Program-made: the position numbers and the translations under genes
Part shown: positions 50,563 through 59,677 of the stretch, in pieces
Layout of the letters: every line of letters begins with the position of its first letter
Position numbering within the stretch: the first letter of the stretch is position 1
Assembly (NCBI RefSeq): GCF_003340565.1
Contig: NZ_QPLK01000019.1
Location: 1 to 64,000, forward strand
Direction: 5' to 3'
Length of the DNA stretch: 64,000 nt
DNA from: Rhodovulum sp. 12E13
GTDB taxonomy: Bacteria > Pseudomonadota > Alphaproteobacteria > Rhodobacterales > Rhodobacteraceae
The notes under the pieces: generated by a model
Seen by the model: only the letters and a program-made list of their open reading frames with translations
Told to the model about the DNA's origin: nothing
The model's database searches: none

Positions 50563-52100
50563 GCGCCGCCCTCCAGCAGACGCGCCCGGTGCTGCCAGAG
50601 CGGGATCAGCGCATCGCCCAGCGCATCGAAGAGCGGCGCCCCGCGCGCGTAGGCCGCGACCAGCGCCGGGTCGGGCACCTCGTCGGCGCCCGTCTGCACC
50701 ATCGCGCGGGTCGCGGCCGCGAGATCGGCGTGTGCGCCCGCCGCCACCGCGCCCAGCATCGCCACGCCGAGCGCGCCGGTCTCCTCCGTCTCTATGGTGC
50801 GAAGCGGCCGGTCCATGACTCCGGCGCAGATCGCCCGCCACGTGGCCGAGCGCGCGCCCCCGCCGGTGATCCGGATCTCCGACACCTCGGCGCCGAGCGC
50901 GGCGTAGCACTGCCGCATCGAGAAGGCGACGCCCTCCATGACCGCGCGCACGATCTCGGCGGGCGTGGTGGAGGTGTCGAGGCCGTAGATCGACGCGCGC
51001 GCGGCCGGGTCGAAGCGCGGCGCCGACATGCCCGACGTGTTGAGGTAGGGGTGCGCGATCAGCCCCCGCGCGAGCGGCGGTACCGCCGCCACTTCGCGCT
51101 CGAGCGCGGCGAAGAAGGCGGGGCCGCGCCCGCCCTCGGCCTCGAGCAGCCCCCCGCAGAACATCTCGGCCGCCCAGTCGAGGCAGAGCGTGCCGCCCCC
51201 GGTGTTGGCCATCAGCCGCTGCCACGCCCCGCCCGGCATCAGGAAGAGAAAGCCGACGCCTTCGGGCTCGGTCAGGGGGCGGTCGGTGGTCAGGTTGTTC
51301 ATGAAGCTGGTGCCGATCACCGTCACGGCCTGCCCCGGCGCGGTCGCGCCCGCTCCGAGGGCTGCCGCCACCGCGTCGCCCGCCCCCGAGACGACGAGCG
51401 TGCCCTCGCGTAACCCGAGCTGATCGGCGGCCTCGGCGGTCAGGGGGCCGACGGGGGCGCCGGTCGGCAGTACCTCGGGCAACATGTCCGCGGCCTCGTC
51501 GATGCCGGCACGTGCGAGCAGCTCGGGCGACAGGGCGCGGGCACGGGTATCGCAGGGAAAGAACGACAGGTCGGACTCGTCGGTCGCGCGGCGGCCGGTG
51601 AGCCGATAGTTGACGTAATCCTTGGCGAAGAACAGCGTGCCGATCGCGCCGTATCGCTCGGGCTCGTGCCGCTTGAGCCATGCAAGCAGCGCGAGCGGAA
51701 CGCCGGGGATCGGGGCGTTCCCCGATACCTGCCCGATCCGCGCGACAAGGCCCTCGCGCTCCCATTCGCCGAGCAGCCCGGCGGCGCGCGAGTCCGGCCA
51801 GGCGATGGCGTGGCCGAGCGGCGCGCCCGCGGCGTCGAGCGCCCAGACGCCGCCCATGTGCCCCGAGACGCCGATGGCCGCCACGTCTTCGGGCGCCACG
51901 CCGGCCTCAGCGACCGCGCCACGGATGCAGGCGACGACGCCCTCGAACATCGCCTCCATGTCCTCCTCGTGCCAGCCGGGGCGCGGGTGGAGCGCACGCG
52001 TCGGGCGGCTTGCCTCGCCGAGAACGCGCCCGCACCCCGCGTCGAACACGACCGCCTTGGTGGCGCTCGTCCCCTTGTCGATCCCGATCACGCAGGTCAT
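50559..52100 (-). CDS. FGGY-family carbohydrate kinase 1
   Basis: A 513-residue sugar kinase of the xylulokinase-like group. CVIGIDKGTSATKAVVFD is the first phosphate motif, SGHMGGVWALDAAG and PDSRAAG lie in the substrate domain, and ITGGGARSATWRAI is the FGGY signature 2 region. It would phosphorylate a ketose or polyol with ATP. Its start overlaps the stop of kinase 2. It aligns by eye along its length with kinase 2 (shared PRPGWHEED, GIDKGTS and LFLMPG/LFAMPG elements), so they are diverged tandem paralogues. Confidence 0.88.
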   Translation of the reverse strand: MTCVIGIDKGTSATKAVVFDAGCGRVLGEASRPTRALHPRPGWHEEDMEAMFEGVVACIRGAVAEAGVAPEDVAAIGVSGHMGGVWALDAAGAPLGHAIAWPDSRAAGLLGEWEREGLVARIGQVSGNAPIPGVPLALLAWLKRHEPERYGAIGTLFFAKDYVNYRLTGRRATDESDLSFFPCDTRARALSPELLARAGIDEAADMLPEVLPTGAPVGPLTAEAADQLGLREGTLVVSGAGDAVAAALGAGATAPGQAVTVIGTSFMNNLTTDRPLTEPEGVGFLFLMPGGAWQRLMANTGGGTLCLDWAAEMFCGGLLEAEGGRGPAFFAALEREVAAVPPLARGLIAHPYLNTSGMSAPRFDPAARASIYGLDTSTTPAEIVRAVMEGVAFSMRQCYAALGAEVSEIRITGGGARSATWRAICAGVMDRPLRTIETEETGALGVAMLGAVAAGAHADLAAATRAMVQTGADEVPDPALVAAYARGAPLFDALGDALIPLWQHRARLLEGGA

Positions 52101-53638
52101 GGGGCCCCTCCCTCGGCAGGGACCGCCGCGACAAGGCCCGAGCGTGCCTCGGACAGCCCGCGGTAGACGTCGCGACAGTCGCGGTAGAGCCCGAACCAGC
52201 CCTCGTAGTCGGCCACCGCCACGGGATCGGGATCGTAGGTCGCGGCAATCGACACCGCTCGGGCCTGCGCCGTGGCGAGATCGGGCCAGAGGCCGGTGGC
52301 GACGCCGGCAAGCAGCCCGACGCCGAGTGCGCCGGTCTGGTCGGTCGTGCAGACCTGCACCGGCAGCCCGCAGATATCGGCGAACATCTGCGCCCACACC
52401 GGGCTGCGCGCGCCGCCGCCGGTCAGCGTCAGCGAGGCGCGCGTGCCGGGCATCGCGGCAAAGCAGTCGCGCGTCGAATAGGCGAGCGCCTCGAAGATCG
52501 CGCGCAGCAGGTGGGCGCGGCCGGTCTGGCTGCTCATCCCGAAGAAGGCGCCGCGCGCGCGCGGGTCGTAGAACGGCGCCAGCACGCCGGCGGGGTTGAG
52601 GTAGGGAACCAGCACGACGCCCTCGGCGCCCCGCCGCACGGCGGCGACCTCGGCGCCGAGGGCGTCGAAATCCCACGCTCCGTCAGGGCGCTTCGGCCCG
52701 CCGAACCGGTCGAGGAACCAGTCGAGCGTGATCGTGCCCGACGTGTTGGGCAGGATGCGCACGTAGCGCGCCCCCGGCATCGCGAAGAGGAAGCCGAGCC
52801 CGTCCGGCGCCCGGCCGGGCGCGTCGAGGACGGTCGAGTTGAGGCAGGAGGTGCCGAGCACGGTCACCGCATCACCCGGTGCCGAGCGGCCCGCGCCGAT
52901 CAGGTTGGCCACCGCGTCGCCCAGTCCGGTGACGACAGGCGTGCCTTCGGCCAGCCCCGTGGCGGTTGCGGCCTCGGCCGTGACCGCTCCCGCGATGACA
53001 TCGGAAGGCAGGATCGGCGGCATGGTCGCGGCCCAGTCCTCGACCCCCATCAGCGCCATCAACTCGGCCGAATGGCTGCGCCGGTCGATGTCGCCCGGCA
53101 TGAACGACACGTCGGAGGGGTCGGTCGCGACATCGCCCGTGAGCCGCAGGCGGAGGTAATCCTTGGCCGACAGCACCGCGGCCGCCTCGGCGCGCAGTTC
53201 GGGCTCGTGGCGCGACAGCCAGCGCAGGATCAGCAGCGTGATGCCCGGCATCAGGCCGTTGCCCGAAATGGCGAAGGCCGCATCGAGGCGGTCTGCCTCC
53301 TGCAGGTCGGCCAGGTCGCCCTGCGCGCGCTCGTCGGGCCAGCAGACGGCGTTGCGCAGCGGCCGGCCCCGCGCATCGACGATCCACGCGCCCCCCATGT
53401 GCGCGGCGATGCCCACACCGGCGATATCCCCGCCCCCGATCCCGGCATCGGCCAGAGCGGCGCGGATCGTGCGGCAGCAGGCGGCCCAGGTGTCGGCCGG
53501 GTCTTCCTCGTGCCAGCCGGGGCGCGGGACGAGCGCGGCCACGCGCTCCTCCCCGCGACCGCGCACCTGGCCCTCAGCGTCGAACACCACCGCCTTCACG
53601 ACCGAGGTGCCCTTGTCGATCCCGAGGACGAAGGCCAT
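52097..53638 (-). CDS. FGGY-family carbohydrate kinase 2
   Basis: Also 513 residues, with VLGIDKGTSVVKAVVFD, AAHMGGAWIVDARG, CWPDERAQGD and LTGGGARSPVWAQMFADI. It keeps the FGGY landmarks but differs in the substrate region from kinase 1 (FAISGNGLMPGITLL against VSGNAPIPGVPLALL), suggesting a different sugar or a heteromeric pair. It lies 3 bp after the ATPase gene. Xylulokinase, erythritol kinase and AI-2 kinase share the family; I cannot choose among them. Confidence 0.88.
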   Translation of the reverse strand: MAFVLGIDKGTSVVKAVVFDAEGQVRGRGEERVAALVPRPGWHEEDPADTWAACCRTIRAALADAGIGGGDIAGVGIAAHMGGAWIVDARGRPLRNAVCWPDERAQGDLADLQEADRLDAAFAISGNGLMPGITLLILRWLSRHEPELRAEAAAVLSAKDYLRLRLTGDVATDPSDVSFMPGDIDRRSHSAELMALMGVEDWAATMPPILPSDVIAGAVTAEAATATGLAEGTPVVTGLGDAVANLIGAGRSAPGDAVTVLGTSCLNSTVLDAPGRAPDGLGFLFAMPGARYVRILPNTSGTITLDWFLDRFGGPKRPDGAWDFDALGAEVAAVRRGAEGVVLVPYLNPAGVLAPFYDPRARGAFFGMSSQTGRAHLLRAIFEALAYSTRDCFAAMPGTRASLTLTGGGARSPVWAQMFADICGLPVQVCTTDQTGALGVGLLAGVATGLWPDLATAQARAVSIAATYDPDPVAVADYEGWFGLYRDCRDVYRGLSEARSGLVAAVPAEGGAP

Positions 53639-53641
53639 CGC

Positions 53642-54790
53642 TCAGAGCCCCGCCGCGTGCAGCGGCACGCCGGGCTCGCCGCCCGTGCCGAAATGCAGCG
53701 TGGCCTCGCTGCCGGGGTCGAAGGCATAGAGCGCGGCGGCGTCGACCGTCAGGGTCACCGGCTCGTCGATGCCGAAGGCCTGCCGCTCGGGCAGGAGCGC
53801 CGTCGCGCTCAGCTCGCCCACCTGCAGCGTCACCAGCATCTCGTCGCCGATCTGCTCGGCCACGTAGACCTTTCCGGGCAGGCGCAGCGCCCCCTCCGGC
53901 GCCGCCTCGCCCGCGCGCCGCAGCCGGAGTGCGCCCGGCCGGCAGCCCAGCAAGAGGCGGCCGTCGGCAGAGGCGAAGCGCTGCGCCATCTCGGGCAGCA
54001 GCGCCTCCTGCCCCTGGCAGCGCGCCACCCGCCCGTCGGGCCCCGACAGCCCCTCGAACGGAAAGAGATTCATCGAGTGGACGCCGAAGAATTGCGCGAC
54101 GAAGGCGTTGGCCGGCCGGTCGTGGATCTCGTCGGGGGTGCCCACCTGCTGCAGGCGGCCGTCGCGCATCACCGCCAGCCGGTCGGTCATCGTCATCGCC
54201 TCGACAGGGTCGTGGGTGACGATGACCGAGGTCATCCCGAGCGCGCGCTGCAGACGCTTGAGCTCGCCCCGCAGCCGCGCCCTCAGCAGCGTGTCGAGAT
54301 GGGCGATTGGCTCGTCGAGGCACAGAAGGTTGGGCCGGCGCACCAGGGCGCGGGCGATGGCCACCCGCTGCTGCTGGCCGCCCGACATCTGCGCCGCCTT
54401 GCGGTCGATCAGGTGGGCGATGTTGAGCATCTCGGCCACGTCGTCGACGAGCCGCTTCATCTCGTCTTTCGGGGTGCCGCGCACCTTCAGCGGGTAGGCG
54501 ATGTTCTGCCGGCCTGTCATGTGCGGGTAGAGGGCGTTCTGCTCGAACACCATCGCGATGTTGCGCTCCTGCGGGCTGCGCGCGACGACCGACGCACCGT
54601 CGAACAGGATGTCGCCCTCGCTCACCGCCTCGAGGCCCGCGAGCATCCGCAGGACCGAGGTCTTGCCCGAACCGGACGGCCCGAGCAGACCGAAGAACTC
54701 GCCGTCGGCGATCTCGAGGTTCACGTCGCGCACGGCGTGCACCGTGTCGCCGTAACGCTTCTGCAGGTTCCTCAGCTCGACTTTCGCCAT
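53642..54790 (-). CDS. Carbohydrate ABC transporter ATPase (MalK/UgpC type)
   Basis: A 382-residue ATPase. Walker A GPSGSGKTS, signature MSGGQQQR, Walker B LLCLDEPIAHLDT and VTHDPVEAMTMTDR are present; IAHLD replaces the usual LSNLD. The C-terminal TOBE-like domain (about 240-382) has LLGCRPGALRLRRAG. It energises the two MalFG-type permeases encoded upstream. The stop is 3 bp from kinase 2. Confidence 0.91.
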   Translation of the reverse strand: MAKVELRNLQKRYGDTVHAVRDVNLEIADGEFFGLLGPSGSGKTSVLRMLAGLEAVSEGDILFDGASVVARSPQERNIAMVFEQNALYPHMTGRQNIAYPLKVRGTPKDEMKRLVDDVAEMLNIAHLIDRKAAQMSGGQQQRVAIARALVRRPNLLCLDEPIAHLDTLLRARLRGELKRLQRALGMTSVIVTHDPVEAMTMTDRLAVMRDGRLQQVGTPDEIHDRPANAFVAQFFGVHSMNLFPFEGLSGPDGRVARCQGQEALLPEMAQRFASADGRLLLGCRPGALRLRRAGEAAPEGALRLPGKVYVAEQIGDEMLVTLQVGELSATALLPERQAFGIDEPVTLTVDAAALYAFDPGSEATLHFGTGGEPGVPLHAAGL

Positions 54791-54800
54791 CGGGTCCTCC

Positions 54801-55616
54801 TCAGCGCTGGGTGATCGTGAACGACCGGATCAGGAGCTTCTGCATGTAGTAGGACAGCAGCAAGAGCGGCCCGAAGGCGACGATGCCGATGGCGCCGAGC
54901 TGGCCCCAGTTCGGCTGCTGGAACAGGAAGAAGCTGGCCAGGGCCTTGGGCAGCGTGATGACGTCGTCGCCCGTCAGCACCAGCGCGAACAGGAACTCGT
55001 TCCACGCGAAGATCATCGCGAGAATCCCGGCCGTCGCCACGCCGGGCAGCGACAGCGGCAGCAGCACGTCGCGGAAGAGCTGGAACCAGCTCGCGCCGTC
55101 GACCCGGGCCGCCTCCTCGAACGAGCGCGGGATCTGGCGCATGAACTCGGCGAGAAGCCAGACGACGAGCGGCAGGTTCATGAACGTGTAGACGAGGATC
55201 AGGCCGGCATAGGTGTCGAACAGCGACAGCTTCTGGTAGAGCAGATAAAAGCCGATCACCGGCACGATGGGCGGCAGCATCCGTAACGACAGGATGGTGA
55301 AGCTGAGCTGACCGTGCGGCGGAAACCGGCGCGCCAGCGCGTAAGCGGCCGGGAAGCCCAGGACGAGGCAGATCGCGGTCGAGAGGGTAGACACGATCAG
55401 GCTGTCGACGATCCCCTTGCCACCGCCGATCGCCCAGCCCTCGGAAAAGTTGCGCAGGGTGGGCGCGTCGGGCCAGATCGTCGGCGGGCTGCGGAACAGC
55501 TCCTCGTAGGGTTTGAACGCCGTGAGCAGCAGCCACAGGAGCGGCGCGAGCATCGCCAGCAGCAGGATGATCAGGAGGGCGTGACGCCCGGCCTCGCCCC
55601 ATGCGGTCCGGGTCAT
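54801..55616 (-). CDS. Carbohydrate ABC permease (MalG type)
   Basis: A 271-residue permease with six hydrophobic segments. The MalG-type EAA motif is IPRSFEEAARVDGASWFQLFRDVLLP. The opening ALLIILLLAMLAPLLWLLLTAFKPYEELF and the late FAWNEFLFALVL are characteristic. The start overlaps the MalF-like stop as ATGA. Confidence 0.91.
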   Translation of the reverse strand: MTRTAWGEAGRHALLIILLLAMLAPLLWLLLTAFKPYEELFRSPPTIWPDAPTLRNFSEGWAIGGGKGIVDSLIVSTLSTAICLVLGFPAAYALARRFPPHGQLSFTILSLRMLPPIVPVIGFYLLYQKLSLFDTYAGLILVYTFMNLPLVVWLLAEFMRQIPRSFEEAARVDGASWFQLFRDVLLPLSLPGVATAGILAMIFAWNEFLFALVLTGDDVITLPKALASFFLFQQPNWGQLGAIGIVAFGPLLLLSYYMQKLLIRSFTITQR

Positions 55617-56566
55617 GAGCGCCTCCCTTCCATGCCGCCGGCACCCCGGCGGGCAGCCGCGAGGATCAGGCTGGTCCCGACGATCAGCACGACGAGCTGG
55701 ATGATCGACAGCGCCCCCGCCGCGCCGAACTCGAACCGGTTGAAGCCCAGATCGTAGGTGTAATACGCGAGGTTCTGGGTCGAGGTGCCGGGGCCGCCGC
55801 GCGTCAGGATGTAGATGACGTCGAACACCTTGAAGCTGTCGATGAAGCGCAGCACGAAGGCGACGACGATGTAGGGCGCGAGCATCGGCAGCACGATGTT
55901 GCGAAAGGTCTGGCGCGGGGTCGATCCGTCGACCCGCGCCGCCTCGAACACGGTCGCGGGGATCGCCCGCAGCCCGGCCAGCAGGATCACCATGACGAGG
56001 GGCGTCCACTGCCAGATGTCGACCAGAACGATGGTGGGCAGCGCCCAGTCGGGCGATTGCGCCCAGGCGGGCGGCGACAGCTCCATGCCGCGCAGGGCGC
56101 TGTTGAGCGGGCCGTAGATCGGGTTGAGAAACAGGTTCCAAGCGAAGCCGACGACGATCGGCGCCAGCATCATCGGGATCAGGAACAGCGACGCGTAGAA
56201 CTCGCGCGCCCGCGCCACCGAGTTGATGAGCAGCGCAAGGCCCAGCCCCACCGCGATCTGGAGCGGCACTGCCACGAGCGCGAAGATCGCGGTGATGCCG
56301 AGGCTCGACCAGAAGCGCTCGCCCTGCAGCAGCCGCGTGAAATTGTCGATGCCGACGAATTCGATCGGGATCGGAACCGCGAGCTGGTAGGAGGTGAACG
56401 AGGCATAGAGCAGGTAGGCGAAGGGCCACACCGCCATGACCACGAGAAAGGCGATCGCCGGCGCGAGCAGCAGCCAGGTCGAGCGCCGTTCGGCGCGGCG
56501 GGCGGCATCGGCCGGGCGCCTTCGCGGCGACCCGGCCAGCATCGCGTTGTCGGGCGAGGCGACCAT
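55613..56566 (-). CDS. Carbohydrate ABC permease (MalF type)
   Basis: A 317-residue permease from the ATG at 56564-56566 (MVASPDNAML); the frame extends upstream without a better start. The first helix begins WLLLAPAIAFLVVMAVWPF. The EAA motif is IPATVFEAARVDGSTPRQTF, followed by ILTRGGPGTSTQNLAYYTY, the sugar-permease hallmark. It lies 74 bp after the receptor gene. It pairs with the MalG-type protein. Confidence 0.91.
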   Translation of the reverse strand: MVASPDNAMLAGSPRRRPADAARRAERRSTWLLLAPAIAFLVVMAVWPFAYLLYASFTSYQLAVPIPIEFVGIDNFTRLLQGERFWSSLGITAIFALVAVPLQIAVGLGLALLINSVARAREFYASLFLIPMMLAPIVVGFAWNLFLNPIYGPLNSALRGMELSPPAWAQSPDWALPTIVLVDIWQWTPLVMVILLAGLRAIPATVFEAARVDGSTPRQTFRNIVLPMLAPYIVVAFVLRFIDSFKVFDVIYILTRGGPGTSTQNLAYYTYDLGFNRFEFGAAGALSIIQLVVLIVGTSLILAAARRGAGGMEGRRS

Positions 56567-56640
56567 GAGGGCTCCGAGCGTTCGACCATCCGGGGGCGGC
56601 CGCCCGCCCGAGCGGGGGGCGGGCGGCCGTTTCGGGGCGG

Positions 56641-58137
56641 TTACGACCAGTAGCCGTTGTCGATCATGCGCTGCCGATACTCGTCGTAATGGCCGATCTG
56701 GCGCTCGCGGTTGAAGATCTCGGTCGTCTCCTCGAACTCGGCCTCCATCGCCTGCAGCGCCTCCTGCGAGGTCGCCTGCCCCGTGACGGCGCGCTGCACG
56801 TGCTGGATCATCGACGACAGGTAGCGGTTGGTGCCGGGGATCGAGATGTCGAGATACACCTTGTCGGCGGCGAGCAGCCCCTTCGAGACGTCGGCGAAGT
56901 TCTGGGCGAAGCCCGACTCGGCCTGCAGCGGGAAGGTGCTCTCGGGCTTGTCGAACATGCTGGTGCGCCACGGGTCCATCAGCGACTGCGAGAACGTCTC
57001 GGCCACCCAGCGGTTCGCGTTCTGCGACTGCTGGATCCAGGCCATGACGGCAAACGCGCCTTCCTTGTTGGTCGAGTTCGCCGGGATGCCCATGGCCCGG
57101 CCATAGGGCAGCACGGTGACATCGCCCCAGCTCGGCGCGCACTTGATACGCCCGGCCACGTCGGAGATCGAGGGGTCGGCCGCGCCCTTGGGCATGTCGG
57201 TCCACCAGTTGGCCTGCGCGATCTGCCCCTCGAAGAAGACCTGCCGGCCCACGTCCCACGGCATCGCCATGGCGAGCTCTTGCGGCATGAAGGCGGTCAT
57301 CTCGCGGTAGCGGTCAAGCGCGGCGATGGCAGTGTCGTTGACCAGTTGCGGCCGCATCTGCTCGTCGAACAACTCGCCGTAGCGCTCGCCCTTCTCGGCG
57401 CCCGCCTGCACCAGCTGGTTGATGAAGAACGCATAGACGAAGAAGCTCGTGACCTCGACGGCACCGTGCAGGCCCTGGTCGGGACGGGTGAAGAACTCTG
57501 CCGTGTCGCGGTATTCCTGCCAGTTGCGCGGCGCGGCCAGGTCGTAGCCGTAGCGGGCGCTGAACGCGGCCATCTCGGCCTCGTCCTCGAACAGGTCGGT
57601 GCGCAACGTGTTGATGAACAGGTCGCCGTCGATCATCACGCCGACGGTCTTGCCCTCGTAGATGTTGAGCAGCCGGAACGGCTTGGCGATATCGTCGAAG
57701 TTGAGATCCGCGAGCGATCCGATCTCTTCGAGCGGGGTCAGGAACGGCCCGAAATCCCCCGTGAAGTTCGGCCAGAAATCGAACACGTCGAAGCGCGCCT
57801 CGCCCTGGCGCAGCGCGAGCAGGTTCTGGTCGTACATGTTGCCGAGCGGGTAGGACAGGAATTCCACCTCGATCCCGGTCGCCTCCCGGAACTCGGTCGC
57901 GAAGGTCTGCAGAATCGGCGTGAAGGCGCCGCTGTCGAGCCCGACCCTGACGGTTCCGCTGCCCGACTGGGCGGCGGCCCGCAGCACGCCGCCGAAGGTC
58001 GCGAGCGTCGCCGTGGCGCCGAAGGCCGAGGCCCGGCGCATCAGCTCGCGCCGGCTGATCAGGCCACCGGTGTCGATCGAGGACAGCTGGTCGAGCGCAC
58101 GGGTCTCCGCGCGAACGCGGTTCTTGAGTCGGTACAT
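56641..58137 (-). CDS. Carbohydrate ABC transporter substrate-binding protein with Tat-like leader
   Basis: A 498-residue family-1 receptor. The start ATG (58135-58137) has an ideal GGGAGGAG. The N-terminus is long before the hydrophobic core: SRRELMRRASAFGATATLATFGGVL at about 28-52 resembles a twin-arginine signal, with cleavage near RAAAQSG. The mature part opens VRVGLDSGAFTPILQTFATEFREATGIEVEFLSYP read in segments, a typical MalE-like start. Use of Tat suggests folding or cofactor binding before export. First gene of the operon, divergent from the MocR-type regulator gene. Confidence 0.88.
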   Translation of the reverse strand: MYRLKNRVRAETRALDQLSSIDTGGLISRRELMRRASAFGATATLATFGGVLRAAAQSGSGTVRVGLDSGAFTPILQTFATEFREATGIEVEFLSYPLGNMYDQNLLALRQGEARFDVFDFWPNFTGDFGPFLTPLEEIGSLADLNFDDIAKPFRLLNIYEGKTVGVMIDGDLFINTLRTDLFEDEAEMAAFSARYGYDLAAPRNWQEYRDTAEFFTRPDQGLHGAVEVTSFFVYAFFINQLVQAGAEKGERYGELFDEQMRPQLVNDTAIAALDRYREMTAFMPQELAMAMPWDVGRQVFFEGQIAQANWWTDMPKGAADPSISDVAGRIKCAPSWGDVTVLPYGRAMGIPANSTNKEGAFAVMAWIQQSQNANRWVAETFSQSLMDPWRTSMFDKPESTFPLQAESGFAQNFADVSKGLLAADKVYLDISIPGTNRYLSSMIQHVQRAVTGQATSQEALQAMEAEFEETTEIFNRERQIGHYDEYRQRMIDNGYWS

Positions 58138-58186
58138 TTTCTCCTCCCTTGCAGGTTCGGGGCGTGACCGCCCGTCTGCGCGTCGC

Positions 58187-58277
58187 ATTGTGTCTTTTCT
58201 TCATAGTCTATACGTGTGACAAAGCCCGCGGCAATCCTCTTATTGTATCATTATGCACCTCGAAAATCTGACACAAT
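58187..58277. promoter_or_regulatory. Candidate MocR-regulator boxes (ATTGTRTC)
   Basis: Three copies of an 8-mer surround the divergent starts: ATTGTGTC at 58187-58194, ATTGTATC at 58242-58249 and the exact inverse GACACAAT at 58270-58277, just inside the regulator gene. Copies 2 and 3 form an inverted pair across the regulator start codon. MocR-type proteins usually bind repeated boxes near their own promoter, so these are plausible operators for both directions. Confidence 0.45.
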
Positions 58278-59677
58278 CGGGAGGCAAGCCGCGGTCGCGC
58301 GACCTGGTCCGCGGCATTGCCGAGGCCATTGCTCGGGAGCGGCTGAAGCCGGGCGAGCGGCTGCCGCCGCAGCGTGACCTTGCGCACAGCCTCGGCATCG
58401 CCGTGGGCACGGTCGGGCGCGCCTATGCCGAGCTAGAAAGCGCCGGCCTGATCGCGGCGCATGTCGGACGGGGCACCTTCGTCGTCGGCCCCGCGAGCCG
58501 AGGCGGCAGGGGCGGGAGCATCCCGGACGCGGCCGGCGTCGAGACGGAATCCCCCGAGCCGGAGCGGGCGAAATGCGAGATCGACCTGCTCACCTATCGC
58601 GTGCCGATCCCGGGATTGCCCGGCCTCGTGGCAGAGACATTGCGCGAGATTGCGGACGATGGCGGCGAGAGGCACCTGCTCGACAACTCCCCGGCCGAAG
58701 GCGACGCGCGTCACCGCGCCGCGATGTCCGCGTGGCTGAAGGAGCACGGCCTGGCCGTCGACCCCGCTTCGATCGTGTTGACCAATGGTGGCCAGCACGC
58801 TGCCGTCGCAGCCATATCGACGATCACGCATCCGGGCGAAACCATCGCCACCGAGGAGTTGACCGATCCGCGCATGAAGGCCGTTGCCGGATATCTCGAT
58901 CGCCGTCTCGCCGGCGTGCCCTGCGATGCCGACGGGATGATCCCGGAGGCGCTGGAGGAGTTGTGCCGCAAACGCAGGATCGCCGCCATCTACTGCACGC
59001 CGCGCAACCAAAACCCGATGAACACGACCATGCCGGCCGCGCGCCGCATCGCGATCGCCGGCATCGCCGAGACACACGATCTGCCCATCGTGGAGAGCGA
59101 CATCTACGGCACCCTGTGCCGCCACGACGACATCCCGATTGCCGCCATCGCCCCGCACCGCACGCATTTCCTGTCGAGCCTCGGCCGGATCGCCGGACCC
59201 GGCATGAAGGTCGGCTGCCTCGTGTCGCCGCCGGCCCATGTCGTGCTGAGCCGGCAGGGCGTGGGCATGTCCACCGGCACCGTCACGCGCCTGTCCGCGG
59301 AAATCGCGACACGGTGGATCATGAACGGCAGGATCGTGGAACTGGCCGAATGGCAGAGGAACGACATCCGGCGACGGGTCGCGCTGGTCCGGGGTCTGCC
59401 AATGCTCAGGAACGCGCGCACGGGTGACATGAGCGCCCATATCTGGCTCACCCTTCCGGAGCCGTGGCGCAGCGAGGAGTTCGTGGACGGGGCGACGGCC
59501 CACGGCGTGGCGATCTCTCCCACTCACAATTTCGCCGTGGGCCGCCTCGACGCCCCCCACGCGGTGCGTCTCGTCATTTCAGCCCCACGGACGCATGGAG
59601 AGCTTCACCGGGGCCTGAACCGGCTGGAGCGGCTCCTGCGCACGCAGCCACGACCGCACGGCACCACCGCGGCCTGA
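58253..59677 (+). CDS. MocR/PdxR-type GntR regulator with aminotransferase-like domain lacking the PLP lysine
   Basis: A 474-residue regulator. The GntR winged helix covers about 12-80 (LKPGERLPPQRDLAHSLGIA, then GTVGRAYAELESAGLI and HVGRGTFVVG). A fold-type I aminotransferase-like domain follows from about 110 (LTNGGQHAAVAAIS, YCTPRNQNPMNTTMP, ESDIYG). The Schiff-base segment, normally SFSK-x3-PG-x2-x-G, reads SSLGRIAGPGMKVG, so the lysine position is R312. Without it PLP could bind only noncovalently or not at all. No Shine-Dalgarno is visible before the ATG, and a TATTGT 7 nt upstream suggests a leaderless message. It probably regulates the divergent sugar operon. Confidence 0.87.
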   Translation: MHLENLTQSGGKPRSRDLVRGIAEAIARERLKPGERLPPQRDLAHSLGIAVGTVGRAYAELESAGLIAAHVGRGTFVVGPASRGGRGGSIPDAAGVETESPEPERAKCEIDLLTYRVPIPGLPGLVAETLREIADDGGERHLLDNSPAEGDARHRAAMSAWLKEHGLAVDPASIVLTNGGQHAAVAAISTITHPGETIATEELTDPRMKAVAGYLDRRLAGVPCDADGMIPEALEELCRKRRIAAIYCTPRNQNPMNTTMPAARRIAIAGIAETHDLPIVESDIYGTLCRHDDIPIAAIAPHRTHFLSSLGRIAGPGMKVGCLVSPPAHVVLSRQGVGMSTGTVTRLSAEIATRWIMNGRIVELAEWQRNDIRRRVALVRGLPMLRNARTGDMSAHIWLTLPEPWRSEEFVDGATAHGVAISPTHNFAVGRLDAPHAVRLVISAPRTHGELHRGLNRLERLLRTQPRPHGTTAA

